The notes: generated by a model from the sequence alone, not told the origin. A stretch of 9,195 nucleotides of DNA from Burkholderiales bacterium (GCA_013205525.1 JABMMR010000226.1:1-9195), one strand, 5' to 3'; counted from the first letter of the stretch, positions 1-7,463 are shown. Numbers and translations are program-made.

Positions 1-522
1 GGTGCTGGGCGTGGTCGCTTCTTGCACCGCAAAACCGCCCAGCGCCAAGCGCCACTCGTAGGCCACCACTTGCACGGCACTGGCCAAATTGAGTGAGCCA
101 AAGCGTGGGTCGGTGGGAATGCTTAAAGACGCATGGCAACGGTAAACATCTTCGTTTTTCATCCCAAAGCGCTCAGAGCCAAACAAAAACGCCATGCCAC
201 CTGCACCTTGCGGTTCGAGCAAGCTGGCAAAGTGCTCACGCGGTGCGCGCGTAGGTGGGCCAAAGTCACGCGGCGTCATGGCGGTGGCGCACAAATGCGT
301 CATGCCTTCCAAGGCTTCGTCAAGGGTGGCAACGATGAGGGCTTTCTCCAGCACATCTAAAGCACCGCTGGCGCGTTGTATGGTCTCCTCGCGGCGCAGC
401 ACATTGGCCCAGCGCGGCGCAACCAATACCAAGTCGTCAAAGCCCATCACCCGCATGGCGCGGGCTGTCGCGCCGACATTGCCGGCATGGCTGGTATCAA
501 TCAGGATGAAGCGGGTGTGCAT
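1..522 (-). CDS. trmJ: TrmJ-like tRNA 2'-O-methyltransferase (3' end outside window)
   Basis: SPOUT-class methyltransferase expected to methylate the ribose 2'-OH of the wobble-region nucleotide (position 32) of certain tRNAs with SAM in the cytosol. The 174 visible residues start at ATG (522-520), MHTRFILIDTSHAGNVGATA, matching the family's conserved N-terminal TSHxGNxGxxARAM motif (residues 10-23; R21 aligns with the catalytic arginine R23 of E. coli TrmJ). The SPOUT knot region FLFGSERFGMKNED (112-125) and the SAM-site segment GSLNLASAVQVVAYE (142-156) follow. FGSER in place of the enterobacterial FGRER is a normal variant as far as I recall. The gene is divergent from suhB; suhB and trmJ are also divergent neighbours in E. 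coli, which supports the call. No clear Shine-Dalgarno sequence precedes the ATG. Family members are about 240-260 residues, so roughly the last third lies outside the window. Confidence 0.93.
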   Translation of the reverse strand, partial: MHTRFILIDTSHAGNVGATARAMRVMGFDDLVLVAPRWANVLRREETIQRASGALDVLEKALIVATLDEALEGMTHLCATAMTPRDFGPPTRAPREHFASLLEPQGAGGMAFLFGSERFGMKNEDVYRCHASLSIPTDPRFGSLNLASAVQVVAYEWRLALGGFAVQEATTPST

Positions 523-549
523 AGGGACTAAAATAAAGTCTATTGTCGT

Positions 550-567
550 CGCCCGCTTTGTCGGGCG
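550..567. promoter_or_regulatory. GC-rich hairpin in the trmJ/suhB divergent intergenic region
   Basis: A perfect 6-bp inverted repeat, CGCCCG (550-555) and CGGGCG (562-567), encloses a 6-nt loop and is followed on the plus strand by TGC and five T (571-575). It resembles a short intrinsic terminator, but no plus-strand gene ends before it, so it would lie in the 5' leader of suhB. A -10-like TAAAAT sits at 529-534 on the plus strand without a recognisable -35, so transcription starting near 541 would place this hairpin at the very 5' end of the suhB mRNA. Attenuation or transcript stabilisation are both possible. The role is inferred; only the repeat and T-run are seen. Confidence 0.35.
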
Positions 568-627
568 TGCTTTTTGGGTTTCTCACGCAGCACTTCTGCG
601 CACAACACAGGCCTGCTGCATATTGCC

Positions 628-1515
628 ATGATCGCTTCCTCCTCCTTCATACACCCCATGCTCAACGTTGCCATCAAAGCGGCACGTGCTGCGGGTGTCA
701 TCATCAACCGCGCAGCACTGGACGTGGAGTCGGTTCGGGTCTCGCAAAAAATGGCCAAAGACTTTGTCACCGAAGTCGATCAGGCCAGTGAAAACATCAT
801 CATCGATACCCTGCTCACCGCCTACCCCGACCACGGCATCTTGGCCGAAGAGTCAGGTCAAACCCACGGCAACCCGCAGTCCGAGCACATCTGGATCATC
901 GACCCCTTGGACGGCACCACCAATTTTATTCATGGTTTTCCTTTTTATTGCGTCTCCATCGCTTTGCAAAGCAAGGGACGCATCGAGCAAGCCGTGGTTT
1001 ACGACCCCACCCGCAACGATTTGTTCACCTCCACACGCGGCCGCGGTGCGTTCATGAATGACCGGCGACTGCGGGTGAGCAAACGCATCAACTTGGAAGA
1101 GTGCCTCATCAGCACTGGCTTCCCCTTTCGCCCCGAAGACGACATCGCCACCTACCTCAAGCTGGCCTCTGAAGTCATGCAACGCACCGCTGGCCTGCGC
1201 CGCCCCGGTGCCGCAGCCTTGGACTTGGCCTATGTGGCAGCCGGGTTTTGCGATGGTTTTTTTGAACTAGGCTTGCACCCCTGGGACATGGCCGCCGGGA
1301 GTTTGTTGATTACTGAAGCCGGCGGCTTGGTGGGCAACTTCACCGGTGAAGCCGACTACCTGTACCAGCGCGAATGCATGGCCGCTAACCCAAAAATTTA
1401 CGCGCAACTGGTGGGCTTGCTCAAGTCGTATTCCAAGTTCGCGGGGGTGGAAGAAAAAACCCACACCGCCAAGTTGGTGGGGCAGTTGCGCAAAGACTTG
1501 GGCAGTGGCGAGTAA
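628..1515 (+). CDS. suhB: Inositol monophosphatase family protein SuhB
   Basis: Mg2+-dependent phosphatase of the inositol monophosphatase/FIG superfamily; E. coli SuhB hydrolyses inositol-1-phosphate and also acts as a Nus factor in rRNA transcription. With the ATG at 628 the protein has 295 residues. The three family metal-site motifs are present: E74-E75 in GILAEESG, the signature [15 protein letters not shown] (residues 89-103, with D92, D95, G96 and T97), and WDMAAG near the C-terminus (W219, D220). The start is uncertain. The homologous N-terminus [15 protein letters not shown] begins at residue 9, as in relatives that carry a few residues ahead of HPMLN, so I prefer ATG 628; ATG 658 would give 285 residues, and a TTG at 574 opens the frame further without support. 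No good Shine-Dalgarno precedes either ATG. The gene is first in a probable operon with mutS (23-nt gap). Confidence 0.95.
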   Translation: MIASSSFIHPMLNVAIKAARAAGVIINRAALDVESVRVSQKMAKDFVTEVDQASENIIIDTLLTAYPDHGILAEESGQTHGNPQSEHIWIIDPLDGTTNFIHGFPFYCVSIALQSKGRIEQAVVYDPTRNDLFTSTRGRGAFMNDRRLRVSKRINLEECLISTGFPFRPEDDIATYLKLASEVMQRTAGLRRPGAAALDLAYVAAGFCDGFFELGLHPWDMAAGSLLITEAGGLVGNFTGEADYLYQRECMAANPKIYAQLVGLLKSYSKFAGVEEKTHTAKLVGQLRKDLGSGE

Positions 1516-1538
1516 ATGACCCAGCACTCGGTGTGACC

Positions 1539-4130
1539 ATGGCCGACTTATCCCAGCACACCCCCATGATCGCCCAGTACCTGGGCCTCAAAGCGGACTT
1601 TCCCCACACCTTGCTTTTCTACCGCATGGGGGATTTTTACGAGCTGTTTTTTGAAGACGCAGAAAAAGCCGCTCGCCTGATGGACATCACCCTCACGCAA
1701 CGCGGCCAGTCGGCGGGGCAGCCGGTGGTGATGGCGGGCGTGCCGTTTCATGCGCTGGACAACTACCTCGCCAAACTGATCAAGCTGGGCGAGTCTGTTG
1801 CCATTTGCGAGCAAGTGGGTGAGGTAGGCGGCAAAGGACCGGTGGAGCGCAAAGTGGTGCGGGTGGTGACACCTGGCACTTTGACCGACGCCGAACTGCT
1901 GAACGACAAAACCGAGGCCTATGTGCTGGCGGTTCATGCCAGTGAACGTGCGGGCAAGCCGCAAGGCTGCGGCTTGGCTTGGCTGAGCGTGACTGAAGGC
2001 GAGCTGCGCTTGGGCGAATGCGCTGCGGACGAGTTGCCCGCATGGATTGCCCGCATCGCACCCAGTGAGGTGATTTTCAGCAGTGAACTGCCCGCGCATT
2101 TACGCCCGTTGTTGGCCGCCGCTTCAGTGAAAAGCGAGCGTCCTGCGTGGGAGTTCGACGCCGCTTTGGGGCAACGCAAGTTGCTGAGTCAACTGCAAGC
2201 TGCCAGCCTCACTGCTTGGCAAGCGCAAGATTTGGCCCAAGCCCACGCCGCCGCTTCGGCTTTGCTTGCCTATGCCGAACACACCCAAGGACGCAGCCTC
2301 AGCCATGTGCAAAAAATACGGGTTGAACGCAATGAGGAACGCATAGACCTGCCGGCCACCACGCGGCGCAACTTGGAACTTACCCAAACCCTGCGCGGCG
2401 AAGATAGCCCCACGCTGTTCTCGCTGATGGACACCTGCATGACCGGCATGGGCAGCCGTTTGCTTAAACGCTGGCTGTTGGAGCCGCCTCGCGAGCGCAG
2501 CTTGGCGCAGCAACGCTTGGACGCCATCGCTTCCTTACAAGGCGAGCATGGCGCGGGGGTGTGGCGAGAACTGCGAAGCGCCTTGAAAGGTTTGGGAGAC
2601 GTGCAACGCATCAGCGCGCGCATTGCTTTGCGCCAAGTGCGTCCCCGCGAATTGGTGGCGCTGGGCGCGGCCTTGCAACGAGCCAGCGCCCTGCCCGCGT
2701 TGCTCAAGCCGGCTTTGCAAACCCCTTGGTTGAACACCTTGTCTGCCGCTTTGCAAGCGCCGCCTGAATGTGCCGAATTGCTGCAGGCAGCTTTGCTGCC
2801 CGAGCCCTCGTCCATGGTGCGCGACGGCAATGTGATCAACCACGGCTTTGACGCCGAGCTAGATGAGTTGCGCGGCATTCAACACAACAGCGATGTATTT
2901 TTACTCGAGCTTGAAGCCCGTGAACGCGAACGCACAGGCATTGCCAACCTGAAAGTGCAATTCAACCGTGTGCATGGTTTTTACATTGAGGTCACCCAAG
3001 GCCAGTTGGAGCGCGTGCCTGACAACTACCGCCGTCGCCAAACCTTGAAGAACGCCGAGCGCTTCATCACCCCCGAACTGAAAACCTTTGAAGACAAAGC
3101 TTTGTCTGCGCAAGACCGCGCTTTGGCACGTGAAAAATACCTGTTTGAGCAACTGCTCGACAGCTTGCAAGGCTTTGTGTCGGCCTTGGGCCAAGTGGCT
3201 TGGGGTTTGTCAACGCTGGATGTATTGGCAGCGCTGTGCGAACGTTCGCTCACCCTGAACTGGTGCGCCCCAGAATTGGTGAACACGCCAGGCATTGCCA
3301 TCACGCAGGGGCGGCATCCGGTGGTGCAGGCGCGACTCGCTGAGAGCGGGGTCAACTTCATCGCCAATGACACGCAGCTGGGCCCCGCGCAGCGCATGCA
3401 AATCATTACCGGTCCCAATATGGGCGGCAAGTCCACCTATATGCGGCAGGTGGCGCTGATCGTGCTCTTGGCCAGCATAGGTAGCCATGTGCCCGCCACG
3501 GCTTGCCGGTTGGGACCTATAGACGCCATCCACACCCGCATTGGCGCGGCTGACGATTTGGCCAACGCCCAATCCACCTTCATGCTGGAGATGACCGAGG
3601 GGGCGCAAATTTTGAACAACGCCACGCCACAAAGCTTGGTGTTGATGGACGAGATTGGCCGCGGCACCTCCACTTTTGATGGCTTGGCTTTGGCCAGCGG
3701 CATCGCCACTTATTTGCACGACAAAACACAGGCCTACAGCTTGTTTGCCACGCATTATTTCGAGCTGACCGAGTTCGCCGCCAGCCACCGCGCGGCAGTG
3801 AATGTGCATGTGAGCGCGGCAGAAAGTGGCAACGATGTGGTGTTCTTGCATGAGATTCAAGCAGGCCCCGCCAGCAAAAGCTATGGCATTCAAGTGGCGC
3901 GTTTGGCAGGCATGCCCACCGCTGTGTTGAACCATGCCAAACACGCTTTGGCAGCGCTGGAGACGGATGCGCAAGCCAGTCGCGCCCAGGTGGATTTGTT
4001 TGCCCCGCCGCCTGATGCTTTGGACAGCGGCCCCAGCCCCTTGCAAGCCGCCTTGAACAACATCGACCCCGACACCCTGAGCCCGCGTGAAGCGCTGGAC
4101 GCGCTTTACGCTTTAAAGAAATTGACATGA
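1539..4130 (+). CDS. mutS: DNA mismatch repair protein MutS
   Basis: Mismatch-recognition ATPase that starts methyl-directed mismatch repair with MutL. The 863 residues (E. coli: 853) are full length. The mismatch-binding domain has the F-x-E motif in [10 protein letters not shown] (F33, E35), which stacks on the mispair. Connector, lever and clamp domains follow. The ATPase domain carries the Walker A motif GPNMGGKST (625-633, K631) and Walker [14 protein letters not shown] with D704-E705. A sliding-clamp-binding pentapeptide QVDLF (817-821) lies in the C-terminal linker, and the terminal helix region [20 protein letters not shown] retains the Asp and Arg positions used in E. coli MutS tetramerisation. 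ATG 1539 was chosen because [10 protein letters not shown] looks like a native N-terminus; GTG at 1533 would add two residues. No strong ribosome-binding site is seen, which fits coupling to suhB. The stop overlaps the next start (ATGA). It appears intact, so no mutator phenotype is predicted. Confidence 0.98.
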   Translation: MADLSQHTPMIAQYLGLKADFPHTLLFYRMGDFYELFFEDAEKAARLMDITLTQRGQSAGQPVVMAGVPFHALDNYLAKLIKLGESVAICEQVGEVGGKGPVERKVVRVVTPGTLTDAELLNDKTEAYVLAVHASERAGKPQGCGLAWLSVTEGELRLGECAADELPAWIARIAPSEVIFSSELPAHLRPLLAAASVKSERPAWEFDAALGQRKLLSQLQAASLTAWQAQDLAQAHAAASALLAYAEHTQGRSLSHVQKIRVERNEERIDLPATTRRNLELTQTLRGEDSPTLFSLMDTCMTGMGSRLLKRWLLEPPRERSLAQQRLDAIASLQGEHGAGVWRELRSALKGLGDVQRISARIALRQVRPRELVALGAALQRASALPALLKPALQTPWLNTLSAALQAPPECAELLQAALLPEPSSMVRDGNVINHGFDAELDELRGIQHNSDVFLLELEARERERTGIANLKVQFNRVHGFYIEVTQGQLERVPDNYRRRQTLKNAERFITPELKTFEDKALSAQDRALAREKYLFEQLLDSLQGFVSALGQVAWGLSTLDVLAALCERSLTLNWCAPELVNTPGIAITQGRHPVVQARLAESGVNFIANDTQLGPAQRMQIITGPNMGGKSTYMRQVALIVLLASIGSHVPATACRLGPIDAIHTRIGAADDLANAQSTFMLEMTEGAQILNNATPQSLVLMDEIGRGTSTFDGLALASGIATYLHDKTQAYSLFATHYFELTEFAASHRAAVNVHVSAAESGNDVVFLHEIQAGPASKSYGIQVARLAGMPTAVLNHAKHALAALETDAQASRAQVDLFAPPPDALDSGPSPLQAALNNIDPDTLSPREALDALYALKKLT

Positions 4131-4996
4131 CCACTGCGACAGCCAGACCCACCCCCGCCGGCACACCGCTGGTGCTTTTTTTCCACGGCAACAGTTTCCC
4201 GGCCAGTACCTACAGCGTCATGTTGAATGAGTTACGTCGCCGTGGTTTGCAAGTGCATGCCTTGGAAAAAATTGGCCACAACCCCGCATTTCCAGTCAGC
4301 AGCAACTGGCCGCATTTGGTGGAAGAGGTCAAAGCCTTTGCCCAACCCTTGGTGGACGCGCACACCGGCTCCGTGGTCTTGGTCGGCCATTCGCTGGGCG
4401 GTATTCTGAGTTTGATGCTGGCGGCGCAGTACCCTCATCTTGCCCATGCGGTGGTGATGGTAGATGCACCCGCCGTGGCGGGTTGGCAAGCGAATTTGTT
4501 GCACTTATCGAAAAAATTGTCATTCACCGCCAAGTACTCCCCAGGTGCGGTCAGCCACAAAAGGCGCAACCAATGGACGTCCTTAGACGAGGTGCGCAAG
4601 CATTTCGCGGGTAAGAAAAATTTTGCCAACTGGCAAGCGCAGGTGATAGAAGACTACATCACCCATGGCACACAAGAGGTGACGGTGGAGGGGCAAGTGC
4701 GCAGAGAGTTAAGTTTTTCCCGCGAGATTGAAACCCAAATCTACAACACCGTGCCCCATCATTTAGAAGCGCTCATCAAGCGTCACCCGCTGAAATGCCC
4801 TGTCAGCTTGGTGGCCGCGCGGCATTCCCGTGAAATAAAAATAGCAGGCATTGAGTTCACCAAGCGCATCACCAAGGGCCGCATCACCACCATCGATGGC
4901 ACGCACTTAGTCCCCATGGAAAGCCCTTTAGCGACTGCGGCGGCGGTGGAGGCCGCCATATTAAATATGCTGGGCCCCGTGCTGGCCAAACACTAA
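4127..4996 (+). CDS. Alpha/beta hydrolase, substrate unknown
   Basis: A 289-residue alpha/beta-hydrolase-fold protein with no signal peptide, so cytosolic. Seen: an oxyanion-hole segment [15 protein letters not shown] (residues 15-29), the nucleophile elbow VGHSLGG with Ser89, and a C-terminal catalytic-histidine context [11 protein letters not shown] (His260). The acid residue is not obvious. The region between the elbow and the histidine, rich in Lys/Arg (for example SHKRRNQW), would form the lid/cap. The fold is clear but the substrate cannot be deduced; esterase, lipase-like or thioesterase-like activities are all possible. The ATG overlaps the mutS stop by four bases (ATGA) with a weak AAAGAA ahead, so translation is probably coupled to mutS. 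A repair role is not implied. Its stop codon overlaps that of convergent uppP, leaving no room for a terminator between them. Confidence 0.88.
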   Translation: MTTATARPTPAGTPLVLFFHGNSFPASTYSVMLNELRRRGLQVHALEKIGHNPAFPVSSNWPHLVEEVKAFAQPLVDAHTGSVVLVGHSLGGILSLMLAAQYPHLAHAVVMVDAPAVAGWQANLLHLSKKLSFTAKYSPGAVSHKRRNQWTSLDEVRKHFAGKKNFANWQAQVIEDYITHGTQEVTVEGQVRRELSFSREIETQIYNTVPHHLEALIKRHPLKCPVSLVAARHSREIKIAGIEFTKRITKGRITTIDGTHLVPMESPLATAAAVEAAILNMLGPVLAKH

Positions 4997-5844
4997 GGCT
5001 GCCAGACCACCCAACCGCTGTAAGCGGTAGCCAAGACCACCACACCAAAAGCGATGCGGTACCAAGCAAACACCACAAAGCTGTGGGTGGCGATATAGCG
5101 CAGCAGCCAACGCACACAAGCCCAAGCACTTAAAAACGAGAACAGCAAGCCGACTGCAAACATGGGCACATCAGCCATGCTGAGCAGCGCACGTTCTTTG
5201 TAAAGGCTGTAAGCACCAGCGCCTATCAGCGTGGGAATGGCCAAGTAAAAAGAGAAGTCAGTGGCCGCTTTGCGACTCAAGCCCAGCAACATGCCGCCTA
5301 TGATGGTCGCACCGCTTCGGCTGGTGCCTGGAATCATGGCCAAGCATTGCACCAAACCCACCTTCAAGGCGTCCCAAGGCGTCATGCTTTCCACGTTGAT
5401 GATGCGCGAATGGTCATCGGGGTGGCCTTCATGCAAAGGTTTGCGACCCCAGCCTTCCACCCACAAAATGATGATGCCCCCAATGATGAAGGTAGACGCC
5501 ACCACGGTGGGCGTGAACAAATGCGCTTTGATGACCTTGCCAAACAACAGGCCCAGCACCACAGCAGGCACAAAGGCGATGAAGACATTCAGGGCAAAAC
5601 GGCGGGCCAAGCGCTGCGTGGGCAGCGCAAGGACGGTGCTGGAAATTTTTTCCCAATAAACAATGATGACGGCCAAGATGGCACCGGTTTGTATAGCGAT
5701 GTCAAAGACCTTGGCCTTTTCGTCGTCAAAACCTAGCAAAGCGCCGGCGAGGATGAGGTGACCAGTGGACGAGATGGGCAAAAACTCGGTCAAACCTTCC
5801 ACGATGCCCATCATCGCGGCTTTCAAAAGCAACATCAAATCCAC
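4993..5844 (-). CDS. uppP: Undecaprenyl-diphosphate phosphatase UppP (BacA)
   Basis: Integral inner-membrane enzyme that dephosphorylates undecaprenyl diphosphate to the monophosphate carrier used in peptidoglycan and O-antigen synthesis; extra copies give bacitracin resistance in E. coli. The 283-residue hydrophobic protein has both BacA signatures: [15 protein letters not shown] (residues 16-30, containing the family's catalytic Glu pair E16/E20 and H29) and PGTSRSG (172-178, R176). Several hydrophobic segments are visible, for example 51-64, 88-102, 112-129, 199-214, 227-247 and 258-280, consistent with a polytopic protein of normal family length. Translation starts at GTG 5844-5842: an AAGGA lies 6 nt upstream; an ATG three codons later (5835) is the alternative. 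It ends convergently with the hydrolase gene. A TTGACA-containing promoter lies just upstream at the end of the ccdB relic. Confidence 0.97.
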   Translation of the reverse strand: MDLMLLLKAAMMGIVEGLTEFLPISSTGHLILAGALLGFDDEKAKVFDIAIQTGAILAVIIVYWEKISSTVLALPTQRLARRFALNVFIAFVPAVVLGLLFGKVIKAHLFTPTVVASTFIIGGIIILWVEGWGRKPLHEGHPDDHSRIINVESMTPWDALKVGLVQCLAMIPGTSRSGATIIGGMLLGLSRKAATDFSFYLAIPTLIGAGAYSLYKERALLSMADVPMFAVGLLFSFLSAWACVRWLLRYIATHSFVVFAWYRIAFGVVVLATAYSGWVVWQP

Positions 5845-5850
5845 AACGTA

Positions 5851-5855
5851 TCCTT
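5851..5855 (-). promoter_or_regulatory. Ribosome-binding site of uppP
   Basis: AAGGA on the minus strand, six bases before GTG 5844-5842. This spacing favours the GTG over the in-frame ATG at 5835, which would leave a spacing of about 15 bases. Confidence 0.7.
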
Positions 5856-5872
5856 TTGATTAATTGGGGTTT

Positions 5873-5903
5873 ATTCTAGGCAACCTGTATTTATGGGTGT
5901 CAA
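5873..5903 (-). promoter_or_regulatory. Candidate sigma-70 promoter of uppP
   Basis: On the minus strand a perfect -35 TTGACA (5903-5898) is followed after 19 bases by TAGAAT (5878-5873), one mismatch from TATAAT. The 19-bp spacer is longer than the optimal 17, so strength is uncertain. The -35 overlaps the stop codon of the upstream ccdB relic (TGA, 5902-5900). Expected transcription start is near 5866, giving a leader of roughly 20 bases containing the AAGGA. Confidence 0.5.
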
Positions 5904-6216
5904 ACGCCAGATAACACCACATCCATGGCGGCTATCAATAAATGCGATTGAGGCGACAAGTTACCCACCATTTGACGCAAGCTCCTTGCAGGTAAGGGGG
6001 CAGCGTAATGCGCCAGCGCTCTAAGCTTTTGTCCGCTAACCGTGACTAAAGGACACAGCTTTTCAGGTACCTTGTCAGCAAAATCTATTTTTTGGCCAAG
6101 GGCATGACAAGGCGTGTCGCCAAGGCATCCAGCAAATCGCTTTGCAACACCACCACATACGGAATGCCTTTGTCTGCACTCTCGCTGGGGTTGGCGAAGA
6201 CGTCAAATTGCGCCAC
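5900..6216 (-). pseudogene. ccdB: CcdB-like gyrase-poison toxin, frameshifted
   Basis: CcdB toxins poison DNA gyrase by binding GyrA. From GTG 6216 the first frame reads [17 protein letters not shown]...[23 protein letters not shown] and stops at TAG (6087-6085) after 43 residues. The next part continues in the -1 frame as [20 protein letters not shown]..., ending LLIAAMDVVLSGV then TGA (5902-5900). Joined, these make about 105 residues (F-plasmid CcdB: 101) and align along the whole family: YxxxVQSDLL, R-VxPL, V-x-x-L-x-P-L-x-x-V, and a C-terminal aliphatic-x-G-(I/V). The break is at a run of six A on the minus strand (forward T 6088-6093); seven would restore the frame. The C-terminal FWGI of F CcdB, which contacts gyrase, reads LSGV here. 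Start is six bases after the antitoxin stop, without a clear ribosome-binding site, so translation is probably coupled. Could be a dead gene, a sequencing error, or a gene read by -1 frameshifting. Confidence 0.8.
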
Positions 6217-6222
6217 AGCGGT

Positions 6223-6492
6223 TTACCAAGGACGCAAATCAGCGCCGGGTATGCCGTGGGTTTCGACCCACGCGTTTTGTGCAGCTATCCATTCGGCAAA
6301 TTCAGATTCAAACTGCTGCTTGCGAGTCGCTAAGCTGTCGGTGTTTTGGTTGGCTTGCAAGGCTCGGTATTGGTCAACCGACAGGATGACCGTGTCAATC
6401 TGCCCCGCTTTTTCAACAAACACAGGTTCTTTCTTGGCCTGAGCGCAAATGCTGCAAAATCTGTTTTTGGCTTCGGTGGCGGTGATTTGCAT
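6223..6492 (-). CDS. Hybrid antitoxin: Phd/YefM-like N-terminus, CcdA-like C-terminus
   Basis: An 89-residue antitoxin. Residues 1-46, MQITATEAKNRFCSICAQAK followed by KEPVFVEKAGQIDTVILSVDQY, are a Phd/YefM-type DNA-binding and dimerisation domain. Residues 57-89, ending AWVETHGIPGADLRPW, resemble the C-terminal toxin-binding tail of F-plasmid CcdA, which ends RFIEMNGSFADENRDW: aligned end to end without gaps they share E, G, R and the terminal W. The next gene downstream on the same strand is a CcdB-like toxin, the expected partner of such a tail. Predicted job: dimer that represses its own promoter and neutralises CcdB by its flexible tail. Start ATG 6492-6490 has AGGAG five bases upstream, a strong site that contrasts with the absent one of the toxin. 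The domain assignment is from recognised motifs; the CcdA resemblance is by eye. Confidence 0.87.
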   Translation of the reverse strand: MQITATEAKNRFCSICAQAKKEPVFVEKAGQIDTVILSVDQYRALQANQNTDSLATRKQQFESEFAEWIAAQNAWVETHGIPGADLRPW

Positions 6493-6507
6493 GTCAACTC
6501 CTATAGA

Positions 6508-6542
6508 TTAGCCATTTTAGCTAAAGCGGAAGGGAATGACAA
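6508..6542 (-). promoter_or_regulatory. Promoter and probable operator of the phd/ccdA-ccdB module
   Basis: Minus-strand TTGTCA (6542-6537, one mismatch from TTGACA), a 17-base spacer and TAAAAT (6519-6514, one mismatch from TATAAT). A perfect 8-bp palindrome TTAGCTAA (6517-6524) overlaps the -10, and a further TTAGC half-site lies at 6508-6512 in inverted orientation to GCTAA (6520-6524). Such short palindromes over the -10 are typical binding sites of autoregulating Phd/YefM antitoxins; the repressor identity is inferred. Confidence 0.65.
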
Positions 6543-6561
6543 TATCGAATATGCGCATTAT

Positions 6562-6684
6562 TTAGATACTGAACAACTCCGAATGCATTCCCGCCCGCAC
6601 GAAGTTAATGCGCTTATCGGCCACTTGGTAAATCAGCAAAAAATCCCCACCAATTTGGCATTCACGGTGGTCTGACCAGTCGCC
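6562..6684 (-). pseudogene. YafQ/RelE-like mRNA interferase toxin, 3' fragment
   Basis: Forty in-frame residues, GDWSDHRECQIGGDFLLIYQ then VADKRINFVRAGMHSELFSI, end at TAA (6564-6562). They match the C-terminal half of YafQ-type ribosome-dependent RNases; E. coli YafQ reads GSWKGYRDAHVEPDWILIYK in the same place and ends RTGTHAALFG. The catalytic-region Arg (in FVRAG), His (GMH) and Phe (ELF) are retained. Directly upstream of GDW the frame meets TAG (6687-6685) and family similarity stops, so about the first 50 residues, including the start, are gone. The cognate antitoxin, expected upstream, is also missing. The break is four bases from the point where the plus-strand DUF2306 gene fragment starts, so one event probably cut both genes. 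It is too short to be active. Confidence 0.75.
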
Positions 6685-6688
6685 CTAA

Positions 6689-7003
6689 CGGCCTTGGCTG
6701 CACCGCGCCATGGGCTATGCCTATGCCACCCTGATGCTGCTGGCAGCTGCCAGTGCTTGCTTTATTCTCGATTTCAATTTACCCAATATCCATGGTTTCA
6801 CGCTTATTCATTTGCTGATTCCGGTCACGCTGGTCAGCTTATGGGTCGCTTTTCGCGCCATCGCAAGAAAAGATTTTGTGACACACCGCATCACCATGCA
6901 GTCGCTGTATGTGGGCGCATGCTTGATTGCTGGTGGCTTTACATTGCTGCCCTCACGTTATCTGGGCAACTTGATTTGGCGTGAAAAGTTGGGGTGGTTT
7001 TAG
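6689..7003 (+). pseudogene. DUF2306-type membrane protein, 5'-truncated
   Basis: The frame RPWLHRAMGYAYATLMLLAA through to TAG at 7001-7003 resembles the C-terminal three quarters of small DUF2306-family membrane proteins of about 130 residues, which have a conserved W-HR-x-GYAY motif, an IHL segment and a THR-x-x-M-x-x-LYVG segment; the last two appear here as IHLLIP and THRITMQSLYVGA. Three hydrophobic helices are visible (about 6716-6780, 6800-6860 and 6900-6950). The N-terminal helix expected before WLHR is absent: the frame is closed by TAA at 6686-6688 and similarity ends there. An ATG at 6710 could give 97 residues but has no ribosome-binding site and lies inside the conserved motif, so I call it a remnant. 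Family function is unknown. Confidence 0.6.
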
Positions 7004-7064
7004 GATTTGACATCCGAGCCTAGCCTTCAAACCCGTGATTTGGCATAGAGCGCATAACAACTTC

Positions 7065-7463
7065 TCAAATGGTGCCGTTTTGCGCAAAAAGCTGCGCCCA
7101 AGCATCGCGTGGGCTGAGCAGCTGCATTTCACCTTGTAGGCCCCAACTCAACACGCGGCGGTCGCCGGTGATAAAGACGCTTGCCCCTGCAGCCTGTGCC
7201 GCTCGCACTAAGCGAGCATCAGGGTCATCGGCGGGATCAGCCACATCCGGCGTGCTGGCCGCCACAGACCAAATGGTGTCAAAAAGTGTCAATGCTCGCG
7301 GAACATGTGGAAATTTGCGCAGCAACACCGCATGGGCCTCTTGCTGCACCAAAGGGGTGGTGAGCAGCCATTCGCGCTGGTGGCATTCAATCAAAATCGC
7401 TTCGCACAAGCCGGAGAACACCGTGGCGGAAAGCCACACATTGGTGTCCAAAAAAACCCTCAC
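7065..7463 (-). CDS. PIN-domain toxin of a ribbon-helix-helix/PIN TA pair
   Basis: A 132-residue PIN-fold ribonuclease of the COG1569 type (putative TA toxin, PIN family). Acidic active-site positions are present: D6 in FLDTNVW, E42 in VQQEAHAVL, the D79/D82 cluster in DPADDPDARLV, and D101 in FITGDRRVLSW. Members are thought to cleave RNA, with Mg2+ bound by these acids; the target is unknown. Translation starts at GTG (7463-7461), which overlaps the antitoxin stop TGA (7462-7460) by four bases (GTGA), indicating coupling. It appears intact. Downstream (7004-7064) I see no gene or clear terminator. Confidence 0.85.
   Translation of the reverse strand: MRVFLDTNVWLSATVFSGLCEAILIECHQREWLLTTPLVQQEAHAVLLRKFPHVPRALTLFDTIWSVAASTPDVADPADDPDARLVRAAQAAGASVFITGDRRVLSWGLQGEMQLLSPRDAWAQLFAQNGTI

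Noticed and set aside
521..543. Imperfect inverted repeat GGACT-AAAATAA-AGTC next to the trmJ start
   Set aside because: Only four paired bases around an AT-rich loop; better explained as AT-rich promoter sequence.
1516..1536. Six-codon mini-ORF (MTQHSV) between suhB and mutS, overlapping the suhB stop (TAAATG)
   Set aside because: Too short to judge; no ribosome-binding site of its own. It could serve re-initiation into mutS but nothing supports that.
1548..2099. 183-residue minus-strand open frame over the mutS start
   Set aside because: Lies opposite the conserved mismatch-binding domain; composition is a mirror of the real gene.
3210..4046. 278-residue open frame on the minus strand inside mutS
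   Set aside because: It is antisense to the highly conserved MutS ATPase domain, shows no recognisable domain, and reflects biased codon use on the plus strand.
5261..5659. 132-residue plus-strand open frame inside uppP
   Set aside because: Antisense to UppP, including its PGTSRSG motif; Met-rich composition is an artefact.
6092..6442. 116-residue plus-strand open frame opposite the hybrid antitoxin and ccdB
   Set aside because: The minus strand encodes recognisable Phd, CcdA-tail and CcdB patterns; the plus frame has none and no ribosome-binding site.
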